Of a stretch of 64,000 bases of DNA, positions 33,534-41,988 are shown piece by piece. Within the stretch, counting starts at the first letter, position 1. Every line of letters starts with the position of its first letter. Location of the stretch: positions 1-64,000 of the forward strand of contig DASRFA010000040.1 in assembly GCA_035651755.1 (NCBI GenBank), written 5' to 3'. The translations under genes and the position numbers were made by a program. The stretch comes from DASRFA01 sp035651755 (GTDB lineage Bacteria; Desulfobacterota; Binatia; UBA12015). Under the pieces are notes generated by a model, which was given only the letters and a program-made list of their open reading frames with translations, had not been told where the DNA came from and searched no databases.

Positions 33534-34658
33534 ATGGAGTTCGGTCTCTTCATTCAGGGGTTCTGCCCGGGCGCGAAGGCGCACGACCCGCGCTCCGAGC
33601 ACGAGCAGATGATGCGCGAGGTCGACCTGTGCGTCCTCGCCGACCGCCACAACTGGAAGTACGTGTGGGTGACCGAGCACCATGCGCTCACCGAGTACAG
33701 CCACATCTCGGCGAGCGACGTGTTCATGGGCTACCTCGCGCGCGCGACCGAGCGGCTGCACCTCGGCTCGGGCATCTTCAACCTGAGCCCGCGCGTCAAT
33801 CACCCGGTCCGGAACGCGGAGCGCGCCGCGATGCTGGATCACCTGACGCGCGGTCGCTTCGAGTTCGGCACGGGGCGTGGCGCCGGATCGCACGAGGTCG
33901 GGACGTTCAACATCCACGACACGTCGTCCACCAGGGCGGAGTGGGACGAGGTCGCGCCCGAGATCCTGCGCATGTGGAAGCAGAACGACTACACCTTCCA
34001 AGGCAAGCACTTCGCGATCGACAAGCCGCACAACGTCCTGCCGAAGCCGTACGGGCCGAGCCACCCGCCGATCTGGGTCGCGTGCGGCAACCCGCCGACC
34101 TACGCGAAGGCCGGTAGCCTCGGCATCGGCGCGCTCGGCTTCAACTTCTCGCCGATCGGCGACATGCAGCCGCAGCTCGACGCCTACAAGGACGCGGTCG
34201 CGAAGTGCACGCAGCCGCTCGGCGACTACGTCAACGACAACGTCATGCTGACGAACGCGGTCGTCTGCCTGCGCGATCGGAAGCGAGCGCGCGAGGTCGC
34301 GATGCGGCCGGATCGCGGCTACCTGTTCTCGCTCGTCTGCCTCTACCACGACACGTTCCCGAAGCCGGCGCACGCGCCGGTCTGGCCCGAGAAGCCGATG
34401 GTCCTCGACGCCGACGGCGTCGAGCGCGCGATCGGGGCGGGCGCGCTGCTCTGCGGCACGCCCGACGAGGTCGCCGAGCAGCTCCGCGCCTACGAGCGGA
34501 CCGGCGTCGATCAGCTCGTCTTCGGCTTCCCGAACAACCTCCGGCCCGACGAGGCGGCCGAGTGCATCGAGCTCTTCGGGAAGGAAGTGATCCCGAGCTA
34601 CGACCCCGATCCGGTGCACCGCACGACCCGCTTCCGGGAGCGCATGCGCGTGGGTTGA
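33534..34658 (+). CDS. Luciferase-like (LLM class) flavin-dependent oxidoreductase
   Basis: 374 residues from ATG 33534, with AGGAGG eight bases upstream. The TIM-barrel monooxygenase pattern is clear: KYVWVTEHHALTEYSHISASDVFMGYLARATERLHLGSGI, then HPVRNAERAAMLDHLTRGRFEFGTGRGA, then PPIWVACGNPPTYAKAGSLGIGALGF. Members use FMN or F420 with an organic substrate. Near the C-terminus ALLCGTPDEVAEQLRAYERTGVDQLVFGF is typical. It stands alone, divergent from the isonitrile-hydratase-like gene and convergent with a hydrolase gene only four bases away. The substrate is unknown. Confidence 0.9.
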   Translation: MEFGLFIQGFCPGAKAHDPRSEHEQMMREVDLCVLADRHNWKYVWVTEHHALTEYSHISASDVFMGYLARATERLHLGSGIFNLSPRVNHPVRNAERAAMLDHLTRGRFEFGTGRGAGSHEVGTFNIHDTSSTRAEWDEVAPEILRMWKQNDYTFQGKHFAIDKPHNVLPKPYGPSHPPIWVACGNPPTYAKAGSLGIGALGFNFSPIGDMQPQLDAYKDAVAKCTQPLGDYVNDNVMLTNAVVCLRDRKRAREVAMRPDRGYLFSLVCLYHDTFPKPAHAPVWPEKPMVLDADGVERAIGAGALLCGTPDEVAEQLRAYERTGVDQLVFGFPNNLRPDEAAECIELFGKEVIPSYDPDPVHRTTRFRERMRVG

Positions 34659-34662
34659 GCGG

Positions 34663-35778
34663 CTAGCTCAGGACACCGATCCGGGCGAGGTGGGTGCGTA
34701 CGGCGGCCGTGATCCCGGGTCGTCCGAAGGGCGCGAGGTGGCTCCCCTGGAACCAGTGGATCGCCGGCTCTCCCCAATGCCGCCAGAGCGCGAAGGGATG
34801 CTCCGGCGGCACGATGCGGTCGCCGCGCCCCGCGACGATCATCAGGCGCTCGCGCGCGATCCTCGGCTGGTACGTGAGCGGCGAATGCACGCGGTAAGCG
34901 ATCCGGAGCTCCTCGTACGTGAGCGCCGTGAGCGCCGCTTCGCGGGAAGAGCGGGTCGCGGGGAAGAAGCGCCACGCGAGGTCGCCGAAGCACGCGGGCG
35001 GGACGATCGGAACCACGAATGCAAGCTCGGAATCGAGGCTCGCCGCGGTCGCTGCCAGGTAGCCGCCGAGGCTCAGGCCGAGGAGCCCGACGGGCGCTCC
35101 GGTCTCGCGCCGGAGCCAGCGGACCGCGACCAGGATCTCGTGCAGGGCGCGCGCCGCCGCCGCGTTCAGCCCCGCGACGTCGGGCCGGGCGAAGCGATCG
35201 CCCGAGAAGCGCGCGTCGGCGGGCGTGCGCGCGCCGTGGAACGGAAGCGTGATGAGCGCGACGTCGAGACCGAGCCGGAACCACTCGGCCGCGAGCAGCG
35301 CGAACGAGTCGAAGCGCGGCCATCCCATCGTGAAGCCGTGGATGGCGAGGACGGTCGCCGGCGGCCGGCCGCGGTCGTGCACCCAGTGATCGAGCAGGAT
35401 CGGATCCTCGGGCAGATCGCTCAGGACGAGCCGGCGCGCGAAGGCCGTACCGCCCGCGAGCCGGCGCCGGACGACGGACGGCGAGGAGTCCGGGAGAGCC
35501 GGCAGGCGGTCGAACGCGAGGAAGCGCGACGGGTCGTCTCGCAGCTCGCCCGCGAGGAACGGCTCCGCCGACCGTCGGAGGAGGTCCGCCTGCGTCGCGT
35601 CGGTCATCACGAGCCGCTCGACGACGATCCGCATCGCGCGGACGAGCGCGGCGTCGATCGCGGTGCCGAGCCACTGCAGCGGGCGCCCGCTCAGCCGGTC
35701 GGGCGGGAAGGCCGGCAGCCCGTCCGCGGCGAGCGGCAGGAGGGCTTCGGCGTAAGGGCCGGACGCGGTGGCCGCCAC
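34663..35778 (-). CDS. Alpha/beta-fold serine hydrolase
   Basis: About 371 residues from GTG 35778, with GGAG just upstream. A TTG at 35847 gives a longer form with an Arg-rich lead. The C-terminal 250 residues are a classic alpha/beta hydrolase: oxyanion region LAIHGFTMGWPRFD, nucleophile elbow LLGLSLGGYLA (Ser in GLSLGG), acid in VAGRGDRIVPPEH and His in FQGSHLAPFG. The N-terminal 120 residues are helical and not assigned. It may be an esterase or lipase. No signal peptide was seen, so it is probably cytoplasmic. It is divergent from the GNAT gene by about 80 bases. Confidence 0.8.
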   Translation of the reverse strand: MAATASGPYAEALLPLAADGLPAFPPDRLSGRPLQWLGTAIDAALVRAMRIVVERLVMTDATQADLLRRSAEPFLAGELRDDPSRFLAFDRLPALPDSSPSVVRRRLAGGTAFARRLVLSDLPEDPILLDHWVHDRGRPPATVLAIHGFTMGWPRFDSFALLAAEWFRLGLDVALITLPFHGARTPADARFSGDRFARPDVAGLNAAAARALHEILVAVRWLRRETGAPVGLLGLSLGGYLAATAASLDSELAFVVPIVPPACFGDLAWRFFPATRSSREAALTALTYEELRIAYRVHSPLTYQPRIARERLMIVAGRGDRIVPPEHPFALWRHWGEPAIHWFQGSHLAPFGRPGITAAVRTHLARIGVLS

Positions 35779-35861
35779 GTCTCCAGGGTACGCCAGCCGA
35801 GCCGCCGAATCACGCTCCGGGCATCGTTGTCGCTGCCGAGCGCGCAAGATAGCGGTTCCGC

Positions 35862-36842
35862 ATGGGCGTCGAGATCACCCGACTGACCGAGCGCGACCTT
35901 CCGGCCGCGGATCGCATCTTCCGGCTCGCGTTCGGCACCTTCGTGGGGTTGCCGGACCCGCTCTCGTTCGCGGGCGACACGGACTACGTGCGGACGCGGT
36001 GGCGCGCGGACCCGGAGGCGACCTTCGGCGCGCGCCGCGGCTCCGAGCTCGTCGGCTCGAACTTCGCGGCGCGCTGGGGAAGCCTCGCGACGTTCGGCCC
36101 GCTTTCCGTGCGACCGGACCTCTGGGGCGAGCGCATCGCGCAGGCGCTCCTCGCGCCCACCGTGGCGCTGTTCGAGCGCTGGGGCGTGCGTCACTCGGGG
36201 CTCTTCACGTTCTCGAACAGCCCGAAGCACCTCGCGCTCTACCAGAAGCTCGGGTTCTGGCCGGGCTTCCTGACCGCGATCGCGGCGAAGCCCGTGTCGG
36301 CTTCGACCACGCCGACGTCGGCGCAGGCGCGCGGCACGCCGCGCCCGGGCGTCGCCGTCGAGCGCGCGTCGCGGATCGAGCCGAGCGCGCGCGACGCCGC
36401 CCTCGGGGACGCGCGCGACGTCACCGACGCGGTCTACGAGGGCCTCGACGTCTCGCGCGAGATCGAGGCCGTCGCGCGCGATCGCCTCGGCGACACGGTC
36501 CTCGTGCGCGACGACGGCGGCCGGCTGCAGGCGCTCGCCGTCTGCCACGTCGGACCGGGATCGGAGGCGGGGAGCGACACGACCTACGTCAAGTTCGCCG
36601 CCGTCCGCCCGGGCCCCTCGGCGGCGCGCTTCTTCGGCGACCTGCTCGACGCGTGCGAGGCGCTCGCGCTCGAGCGCGCGACGTCGCGGCTCGTCGCGGG
36701 CGTGAGCACCGAGCGCGTCGGCGCGTACGCGGCGCTCGGCAAGCGCGGCTTCCGGACGGAGATCCTCGGCGTGTCGATGCACCGTGGCCGGGACCGCGCG
36801 TACGACCGCCCCGACGCCTACGTGCTCGACGACTGGCGATAG
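35862..36842 (+). CDS. GNAT-family N-acetyltransferase, probably tandem domain
   Basis: 326 residues from ATG 35862. The first GNAT domain covers about 1-145: ITRLTERDLPAADRIFRLAF, then LVGSNFAARWGSLATFGPLSVRPDLWGERIAQALL (acetyl-CoA loop, variant), then YQKLGFWPGF. A second, more diverged GNAT-like half (about 185-326) includes TSRLVAGVSTERVGAYAALGKRGFRTEILGVSM. Tandem GNAT proteins acylate small molecules or peptides. The substrate is unknown. It ends just before two strong hairpins shared with the convergent glycosyltransferase gene. Confidence 0.8.
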   Translation: MGVEITRLTERDLPAADRIFRLAFGTFVGLPDPLSFAGDTDYVRTRWRADPEATFGARRGSELVGSNFAARWGSLATFGPLSVRPDLWGERIAQALLAPTVALFERWGVRHSGLFTFSNSPKHLALYQKLGFWPGFLTAIAAKPVSASTTPTSAQARGTPRPGVAVERASRIEPSARDAALGDARDVTDAVYEGLDVSREIEAVARDRLGDTVLVRDDGGRLQALAVCHVGPGSEAGSDTTYVKFAAVRPGPSAARFFGDLLDACEALALERATSRLVAGVSTERVGAYAALGKRGFRTEILGVSMHRGRDRAYDRPDAYVLDDWR

Positions 36843-36852
36843 GGTGATCAAA

Positions 36853-36897
36853 CGAGGGGATCTCTCCCCTCGCCCCGTCGGGCAAAGCCCGCCGGGG
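36853..36897. terminator. Two adjacent hairpins between convergent genes
   Basis: Hairpin 1 is CGAGGGGA, loop TCTC, TCCCCTCG (36853-36872, 8 bp). Hairpin 2 is CCCCG-T-CGGGC, loop AAA, GCCCG-C-CGGGG (36873-36897, 10 bp with one mismatch). They lie between the stop of the rightward GNAT gene and the stop of the leftward glycosyltransferase gene, and probably end transcription from both sides. Confidence 0.6.
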
Positions 36898-36969
36898 CCC
36901 CACTCCCCGCGGGCTCGCTTCGCTCGGCCGCGCGCGAAGCCCGTGGATCTTGCGTGCGCCGGCGTACGG

Positions 36970-38319
36970 TCACCGGGGCGCGAAGAGCGTCCGGAAGAGG
37001 AACGCGTGCCGTCCCAGGTCGACCCGCGCGTAGTACGCGAGGGTCGCGCCGCAGAGGAGGAAGGCGAGGGCGAGAACGCGTGCGCGGCCGGCGCCGAGCT
37101 GCGCGAGGCCGATCGCGGCCACGATTGCGATCGCGGGGTAGGCGGGCAGGAAGTAGCGATTGTCCGGAAGCGTCAAGAGCAGGGGCAAGGACACGAGCGC
37201 GATCCAGGCGACGAGGACTCGCGCAGCGCGACCGCCGCGCCGCCCGAGCGCGATCGCCCCGAGCGCGACGAGCGGGACGTCGTAGATCCCGATCCCCGAG
37301 GGCAGCTTCGTGAAGAGCGCGTCGAGCGCGTACCAGGGCCCGCGGCGGCCCCGCGTCGTCCGCGTCGCCGCCATCGTCATCCATTCCCTCTGCACCGCGA
37401 AGACCCCGAGCTGCCACGCCGCGACGAGCCACACGGAGAAGATCGCGAGCGACACGACGAGCGCCACGAGCCACTTCCGGCGGCGCGCCGACGCATCGCC
37501 CTGGAGGAGCGCGATCGCGGCGACGACCGGGTACACCAGGAGCATCGTGTACTTGCAGAGCAGTCCCGCGCCGATCACGACGCCGAGGAGCGCGCCTGCC
37601 CGGACGTCGCCGCGCCCGTCGTCGCCGCTCGCGCCCTGCGCGACCGGGCGGACGGTGAGCAGCACCGCCCACACGAAGAAGAAGGTCACGAAGATGTCGT
37701 TCATCGCGGCCGACGTCATGCGGTCGAAGAGCGGCGACGTGAGGAGGAGCAGCGCGGCCAGGAGCGCCGTCTCGCGATCGACCAGCCGGCGCGCGACGGC
37801 GTGCGCGACGACGACGGTCGCCGCGCCGACGAGCGCGGTCACGAGCCGGAGCGCGAGCAGGTGGAACCCGGCCAAGCGCAGCACGAGCCCGAAGAGGACG
37901 ACGACGAGCGGGGGATGGTTCGTTCCGAGCCAGGGCAGGGACGCGTAACGCGCGAAGAACACGCCGAGGCCGCGCTCCGAGACGAGCGCGGCGGAGGGGA
38001 ACATGAAGCGCTCGTCCCACGTGAACGGCTGCTGGCTGAGCGCGGTCGCGACGGCGACCGCGAGCGCCGCCAGGCCGACCGCCGTCGCCGCCCGGCGATC
38101 GTCCTCGGCGAGCGACCGCAGAGCCGCGTCCGCGCGTTCGAACCACGGTGCCGGAGCGGCCGCGGTCGCAAGCGCGAGCGCGAGCGACGCGATCGCCGCG
38201 CTCCACGCCGGATCGAAGACGTCGCTGCCGATCAGGCTCGATCGCACGGCGAGCCAGGCCGTCTGCAGGGCGACCATGGCGCCGAGGAAGGCGATTCTTC
38301 GGCCTCCCCCGGCGCCCAC
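36970..38319 (-). CDS. ArnT/PMT-type membrane glycosyltransferase (GT-C, family 39-like)
   Basis: 449 residues, GTG start 38319, about 11 hydrophobic helices. The first periplasmic loop carries the acidic motif of GT-C enzymes (PFTWDERFMFPS). GTNHPPLVVVLFGLVLRLAG and GAGLLCKYTMLLVYPVVAA follow, then the late segment LPDNRYFLPAYPAIAIVAAIGL. These are features of ArnT and protein-O-mannosyltransferase-like enzymes that use polyprenyl-phosphate sugars on the periplasmic side. The acceptor is unknown. The gene lies 37 bases downstream of the leftward epimerase/reductase gene and may be co-transcribed with it. Confidence 0.85.
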   Translation of the reverse strand: MGAGGGRRIAFLGAMVALQTAWLAVRSSLIGSDVFDPAWSAAIASLALALATAAAPAPWFERADAALRSLAEDDRRAATAVGLAALAVAVATALSQQPFTWDERFMFPSAALVSERGLGVFFARYASLPWLGTNHPPLVVVLFGLVLRLAGFHLLALRLVTALVGAATVVVAHAVARRLVDRETALLAALLLLTSPLFDRMTSAAMNDIFVTFFFVWAVLLTVRPVAQGASGDDGRGDVRAGALLGVVIGAGLLCKYTMLLVYPVVAAIALLQGDASARRRKWLVALVVSLAIFSVWLVAAWQLGVFAVQREWMTMAATRTTRGRRGPWYALDALFTKLPSGIGIYDVPLVALGAIALGRRGGRAARVLVAWIALVSLPLLLTLPDNRYFLPAYPAIAIVAAIGLAQLGAGRARVLALAFLLCGATLAYYARVDLGRHAFLFRTLFAPR

Positions 38320-38356
38320 GCCGCTCTATCGCAATCGGCCGGCGAGATGACAACCG

Positions 38357-39403
38357 TCAGGCGGCCGACTGCAGCGACGGATGGAGGTGCAGGAGGGACC
38401 GGCGCTTCTCGGCGACGAACCCGCGCTCGACGAGCCACTTCACCGTGCGACGCAGCACCTCGCGCGCGGGCAGCCAGGTGTAGCCGAGCTCGCGGACCGC
38501 CTTCGAGCTGTCGAAGAAGGCGAACTTGCCGGCGAACTCGTCGACCTGGCTGCGGTCGATCATCGGCCGGCTGCCGGTGAAGCGCGACGCGAGCTCCATC
38601 GCGCCGGCGAGGAGCCGCACCACCGGCACCGGCGCCTTCAAGCGCGGTGCCGGCAGGCCCGTCAGCTCGGAGAGCGCGTCGAAGACCTCCTTGACGGTGA
38701 GGTTCTCGCCCGAGACGATGTAGCGCTCTCCCGCGCGCCCGCGGTCGAGCGCGAGCAGCGCGCCGCGCGCGACGTCCTCGACGTCGACGAGCCCGAAGCC
38801 GCCGTCGAAGTAGAGCGGTGCGCCCTGGTTCAGGAAGTCCGCGATCTGCTTCACCGACTCGCTCACCTTCCAGAAGCGCGGTCCGAGGATGAAACCGGGA
38901 AGGATCGCGACGACCGGCAGGCCGGTCCGGCCGGCGATCGCGAACGCCTCGCGCTCGGCCGCGATCTTCCCGCGCACGTAGTGCGTGTGCGGCGCCTCGT
39001 TCGAGTGCGACTCGTCGAGCGAGACGCGGGGATCGCGGCTGAAGCCGATGGTGCCGGTCGTGCTCGTGTAGACGACCTTCTCGACGCCAGCGCGCGTCGC
39101 GGCTTCCAGCACGTTTCGCGTCCCGGCGACGCTCGGCTGGATGATGTCGCGCTCGGGGTCGCGCGACCACATGAGGAAGCCGGCCGCCGTATGGACCACG
39201 CGCCCGCAGCCTGCCATCGCCGTTTCCACGGAAGCGGGGTCCATGATGTCGCCCCGCACGATCTCGACGTCGAGCCCGGCAAGCGGCGCCGGATCGGCGC
39301 TCGCTCGGATCATCGCGCGCACCGGCTCGCCGCGCTCCGCGAGCTGGCGGCAGACGTTGTTCCCGACGTGCCCGTTCGCCCCCGTGACCAATGTGGGTCT
39401 CAT
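38357..39403 (-). CDS. NAD(P)-dependent epimerase/dihydroflavonol-4-reductase family protein
   Basis: 348 residues, extended SDR fold. The Rossmann motif TGANGHVGNN is at the N-terminus. The active site has YTSTTGTIG and YVRGK (Tyr-x-x-x-Lys). The substrate-side pattern ILPGFILGPRFWKVSESVKQI and FGLVDVEDVARGALLALDRG resembles DFR-like and hopanoid-associated (HpnA) epimerases. Cytoplasmic. It is probably the first gene of a leftward pair with the ArnT-like glycosyltransferase. A MarR-type gene sits upstream on the same strand with an 83-base gap and might control it. Confidence 0.88.
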   Translation of the reverse strand: MRPTLVTGANGHVGNNVCRQLAERGEPVRAMIRASADPAPLAGLDVEIVRGDIMDPASVETAMAGCGRVVHTAAGFLMWSRDPERDIIQPSVAGTRNVLEAATRAGVEKVVYTSTTGTIGFSRDPRVSLDESHSNEAPHTHYVRGKIAAEREAFAIAGRTGLPVVAILPGFILGPRFWKVSESVKQIADFLNQGAPLYFDGGFGLVDVEDVARGALLALDRGRAGERYIVSGENLTVKEVFDALSELTGLPAPRLKAPVPVVRLLAGAMELASRFTGSRPMIDRSQVDEFAGKFAFFDSSKAVRELGYTWLPAREVLRRTVKWLVERGFVAEKRRSLLHLHPSLQSAA

Positions 39404-39486
39404 CGCGCTTCCTCCCGCGGCCCCGGCCGCGATTCGTCCGTTTTTCGGACAGTTCGATCGTCGTACCTTGCAGGCAAAAAAAGAGA

Positions 39487-39948
39487 TCAGCGAGCGAGCC
39501 GGACGCGCTCCGCGGCGCCCAGACGCGTCCTCACCTTGTCGAGCAGGGCGAGCAGCGCGCCCTGGTCCTCGTCGGAGAGCGGCTCCAGCATGCCGTGCGC
39601 GATCGCCTCGATGCCGCGGGCGTGCTCGCGGAGCGCGAGCGCGCCCGCAGGCGTCGCCTCGAGCTCGATCGAGCGGCGGTCGCGGCGGTTCGGCACGCGG
39701 CGGAGCAAACCCTTCCGCTCCATGCGATCGACGAGGCCGGTCATGGTGCTCACCGGTACGCCGAACCGGCCGCCGAGGTCCCGGATGATCATCGGGCCCT
39801 CGGTCGCGAGCGCGGTGAGGAGGGCGAGCTCGCGATCGCTCACCTCGAGGCGGCTCGCGAACGATCCCTCGCTCGCCTTGAAGCGAGCGGTGAGGATCTC
39901 GATGAAGCGCGCCAGCTCCTCGATCCGACTCTTGTGGGGCTCCGCCAT
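39487..39948 (-). CDS. MarR-family transcriptional regulator
   Basis: 153 residues. The winged-helix core is clear: LEVSDRELALLTALATEGPMIIRDLGGRFGVPVSTMTGLVDRMERKGLLRRVPNRRDRRSIELEATPAG. The DRR wing and the flanking dimerisation helices (IEELARFIEILTARF; LSDEDQGALLALLDKVRTRLG) are present. MarR proteins often repress a neighbouring or divergent gene and lose DNA binding on contact with phenolic or lipophilic ligands. Here an SDR dehydrogenase gene starts divergently at 40069. A repeat-bearing segment at 39954-39972 lies just upstream of this gene. Confidence 0.92.
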   Translation of the reverse strand: MAEPHKSRIEELARFIEILTARFKASEGSFASRLEVSDRELALLTALATEGPMIIRDLGGRFGVPVSTMTGLVDRMERKGLLRRVPNRRDRRSIELEATPAGALALREHARGIEAIAHGMLEPLSDEDQGALLALLDKVRTRLGAAERVRLAR

Positions 39949-39953
39949 CGCCC

Positions 39954-39972
39954 TACCGTACGATCACCGTAT
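39954..39972. promoter_or_regulatory. Candidate MarR operator
   Basis: Just upstream of the MarR start, ACCGTA occurs twice (39955-39960 and 39966-39971), 11 bases centre to centre, about one helical turn. Within it TACG-N5-CGTA (39959-39971) is an inverted repeat. The position suits autoregulation. No experimental or comparative support is available here. Confidence 0.35.
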
Positions 39973-40068
39973 CATTCGGGCGCCGGAAAGCCAAGCGCCC
40001 GCTCGTCGCACTTTGCCAGCCGGCGCCAGCAGTGCGAAGCTCGTCGCGACCGCTCGGGGGATCGCGGC

Positions 40069-40932
40069 ATGCCGGGCTCGACCGTCGACATGAGGGGGAA
40101 GGTCTGCATGGTCACCGGGGCCAATTCCGGCCTCGGCCTCGCGACCGTGCGCGAGCTCGCGCACGCCGGCGCCGACGTCGTCCTCGTCTGCCGCGATCGC
40201 GCGAAGGCCGACGCCGCGATCGAATCGGTGCGGCGCGAGATCCCGGACGCGCGCCTCGAGCTCCTTCTCGCCGACTTCGCGTCGCTCGCCGACGTCCGTC
40301 GCCTGGCGGACGACTTCCGGCGGAGCGGTCGTCCGCTCGACGTCCTCGTCAACAATGCGGGCCTCATGCTGACCGAGCGCCGCACGACCGCGGACGGCTT
40401 CGAGTACACCTTCGCCGTGAACCACCTGGCGCCGTTCCTCCTGACGAGCCTCCTCCGCGAGCCGCTGGCGGCGGCGGAGGGCGGGCGGGTCGTGAACGTG
40501 GCGTCGCGCGCCCACACGCGCGCGAGCCTGGACCTGGACGACCTGAACGCCGAGCGGGGCTTCGACGGCTGGCGCGCCTACTGCCGATCGAAGCTCTGCA
40601 ACGTCCTCTTCAACCGCGAGCTCGCGCGCCGTCTCGGCGGGACGCGGGTCACGGCGAATGCGCTCCACCCGGGCGTCATCGCCACCGGGTTCGGGCGCGA
40701 AGCGACCGGCTTCTGGAAGTGGCTCCTCCGGGCGGGCCGCTTCGTCATGTCGCCGCCCGAGAAGGGCGCCGCGACCCAGGTGTACCTCGCCACCTCGCCC
40801 GCGGTCGCCGGCGTGACCGGCGAGTACTTCGTCGACTGCCGGCCGGTCGCGACGTCGCGCGCGGGCGCCGATCCGGAGCTCGCGCGCCGGCTCTGGGAGT
40901 CGAGCGAGCGGATGGTCGGCCCCGCCGCCTAG
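40069..40932 (+). CDS. Short-chain dehydrogenase/reductase (retinol-dehydrogenase-like)
   Basis: 287 residues from ATG 40069; the inner ATG at 40090 is possible. It has the classical SDR Rossmann motif VTGANSGLGLATV, the NNAG motif (DVLVNNAGLML), catalytic Ser in VNVASRAH, and YCRSK with Tyr and Lys. The pattern VNHLAPFLLTSLL and FDGWRAYCRSKLCNVLFNRELARRL resembles the RDH/WWOX-like branch. It uses NAD(P) to oxidise or reduce an alcohol or ketone, probably lipophilic. It is divergent from the MarR gene and followed 21 bases later by the PIG-V-like gene. Confidence 0.9.
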   Translation: MPGSTVDMRGKVCMVTGANSGLGLATVRELAHAGADVVLVCRDRAKADAAIESVRREIPDARLELLLADFASLADVRRLADDFRRSGRPLDVLVNNAGLMLTERRTTADGFEYTFAVNHLAPFLLTSLLREPLAAAEGGRVVNVASRAHTRASLDLDDLNAERGFDGWRAYCRSKLCNVLFNRELARRLGGTRVTANALHPGVIATGFGREATGFWKWLLRAGRFVMSPPEKGAATQVYLATSPAVAGVTGEYFVDCRPVATSRAGADPELARRLWESSERMVGPAA

Positions 40933-40953
40933 GCTCCCGGCGGTCCGGAACGC

Positions 40954-41988
40954 GTGTCGCACCGCCTGCCGCTCGATCGCGTCGTCGTGCCGTGGCTCGC
41001 GTCGCGCCTCCTGGTCGCGACCGTGTTCGTGGTGTCGAGCGTGCTCGCGCAGCGCTCTCCGTTCTGGGCCTTCGGCGCGTGGGACGGCGGCTGGTACGCC
41101 GACATCGCGCGCCGCGGCTACGGCTTCGTGAACGACGACGGCAAGACGCCGTATCCCTTCTTTCCGCTGCTTCCGTTGATCCTCCGCGGCGGCTCGGCGA
41201 TCGGCCTCCCGTGGGCGATGGTCGGAGTCGTCGTGGGCCACCTCGCCTTTCTCTTCGCGCTCGCCGGCACGTACGTGCTCGTGCGCGACCGCTTCGGGGA
41301 GCCGGCCGCGCCGCTCGCCGTGTGGGCGTACGCGCTGTTTCCGGGCGGCGCGCCCTTCTCGATGGTCTACCCGTCCGCCATCTTCGTCGCCGCGACGACG
41401 TGGGCGTTCGTCGCGCTCGACCGCGGCCGCAGGCCGCTCTCCGGCGCGCTCGCGGCGGTCGCGGCGCTCGTCCGGCCGAACGGCATCGTCGCGGCGGTCG
41501 CGCTCGCGCTCGAGGCGGCTTCCCGCGCTCGTCGCGCCGGCGACGTCGCGCGCGTCGCCGGCCCCGCGTTCGCCGCGCTCGCCGGCTGGATGGCCGTCCT
41601 CTGGTGGTGGACGGGCGATCCGCTGATGTTCGTCCACGCGAAGTCGGCGTGGCAGGAGTCGACGCTCGCGGCCGTGCTCGCGGGCGGCGTCGCCGTCCCG
41701 AAGGTCGACGTCACGGCGCTCGCGCTCGCGCTTGCGGTCCTGGTCGCGACCTGGCGGATCCTCCCGCGGTCCTGGCTCGTTCTCGCCGCGCTCTGGCTCG
41801 GACCGCCGCTCTTCCTCGGGATGCTCGGGCTGCCGCGCTATGTTTCCTCCTGCTTCCCCGTGTTCGCTGCCGCCGGCATCCTGCTCGCGCGCGTGCGGCC
41901 CGCCCTGGCGGGCGGCGTTCTCGTCACGTCGTGCGCGGGCCTCGTGCTGCTGGCGGCGCGCATCGCCACCGGCCGGATGATGCCGTGA
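40954..41988 (+). CDS. PIG-V-like mannosyltransferase family membrane protein
   Basis: 344 residues, about nine helices. The conserved first loop FGAWDGGWYADIARRGYGF (Asp44) and the YPFFPLLPLILRGG motif match bacterial relatives of GPI mannosyltransferase 2 (PIG-V, GT76). These are GT-C enzymes that take polyprenyl-phosphate-linked sugars. Further family features are YALFPGGAPFSMVYPSAIFVA and ALVRPNGIVAAVALAL. Its TGA stop overlaps the GTG of the following epimerase gene. The operon context points to assembly of a glycan or glycolipid at the inner membrane. Confidence 0.88.
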   Translation: MSHRLPLDRVVVPWLASRLLVATVFVVSSVLAQRSPFWAFGAWDGGWYADIARRGYGFVNDDGKTPYPFFPLLPLILRGGSAIGLPWAMVGVVVGHLAFLFALAGTYVLVRDRFGEPAAPLAVWAYALFPGGAPFSMVYPSAIFVAATTWAFVALDRGRRPLSGALAAVAALVRPNGIVAAVALALEAASRARRAGDVARVAGPAFAALAGWMAVLWWWTGDPLMFVHAKSAWQESTLAAVLAGGVAVPKVDVTALALALAVLVATWRILPRSWLVLAALWLGPPLFLGMLGLPRYVSSCFPVFAAAGILLARVRPALAGGVLVTSCAGLVLLAARIATGRMMP

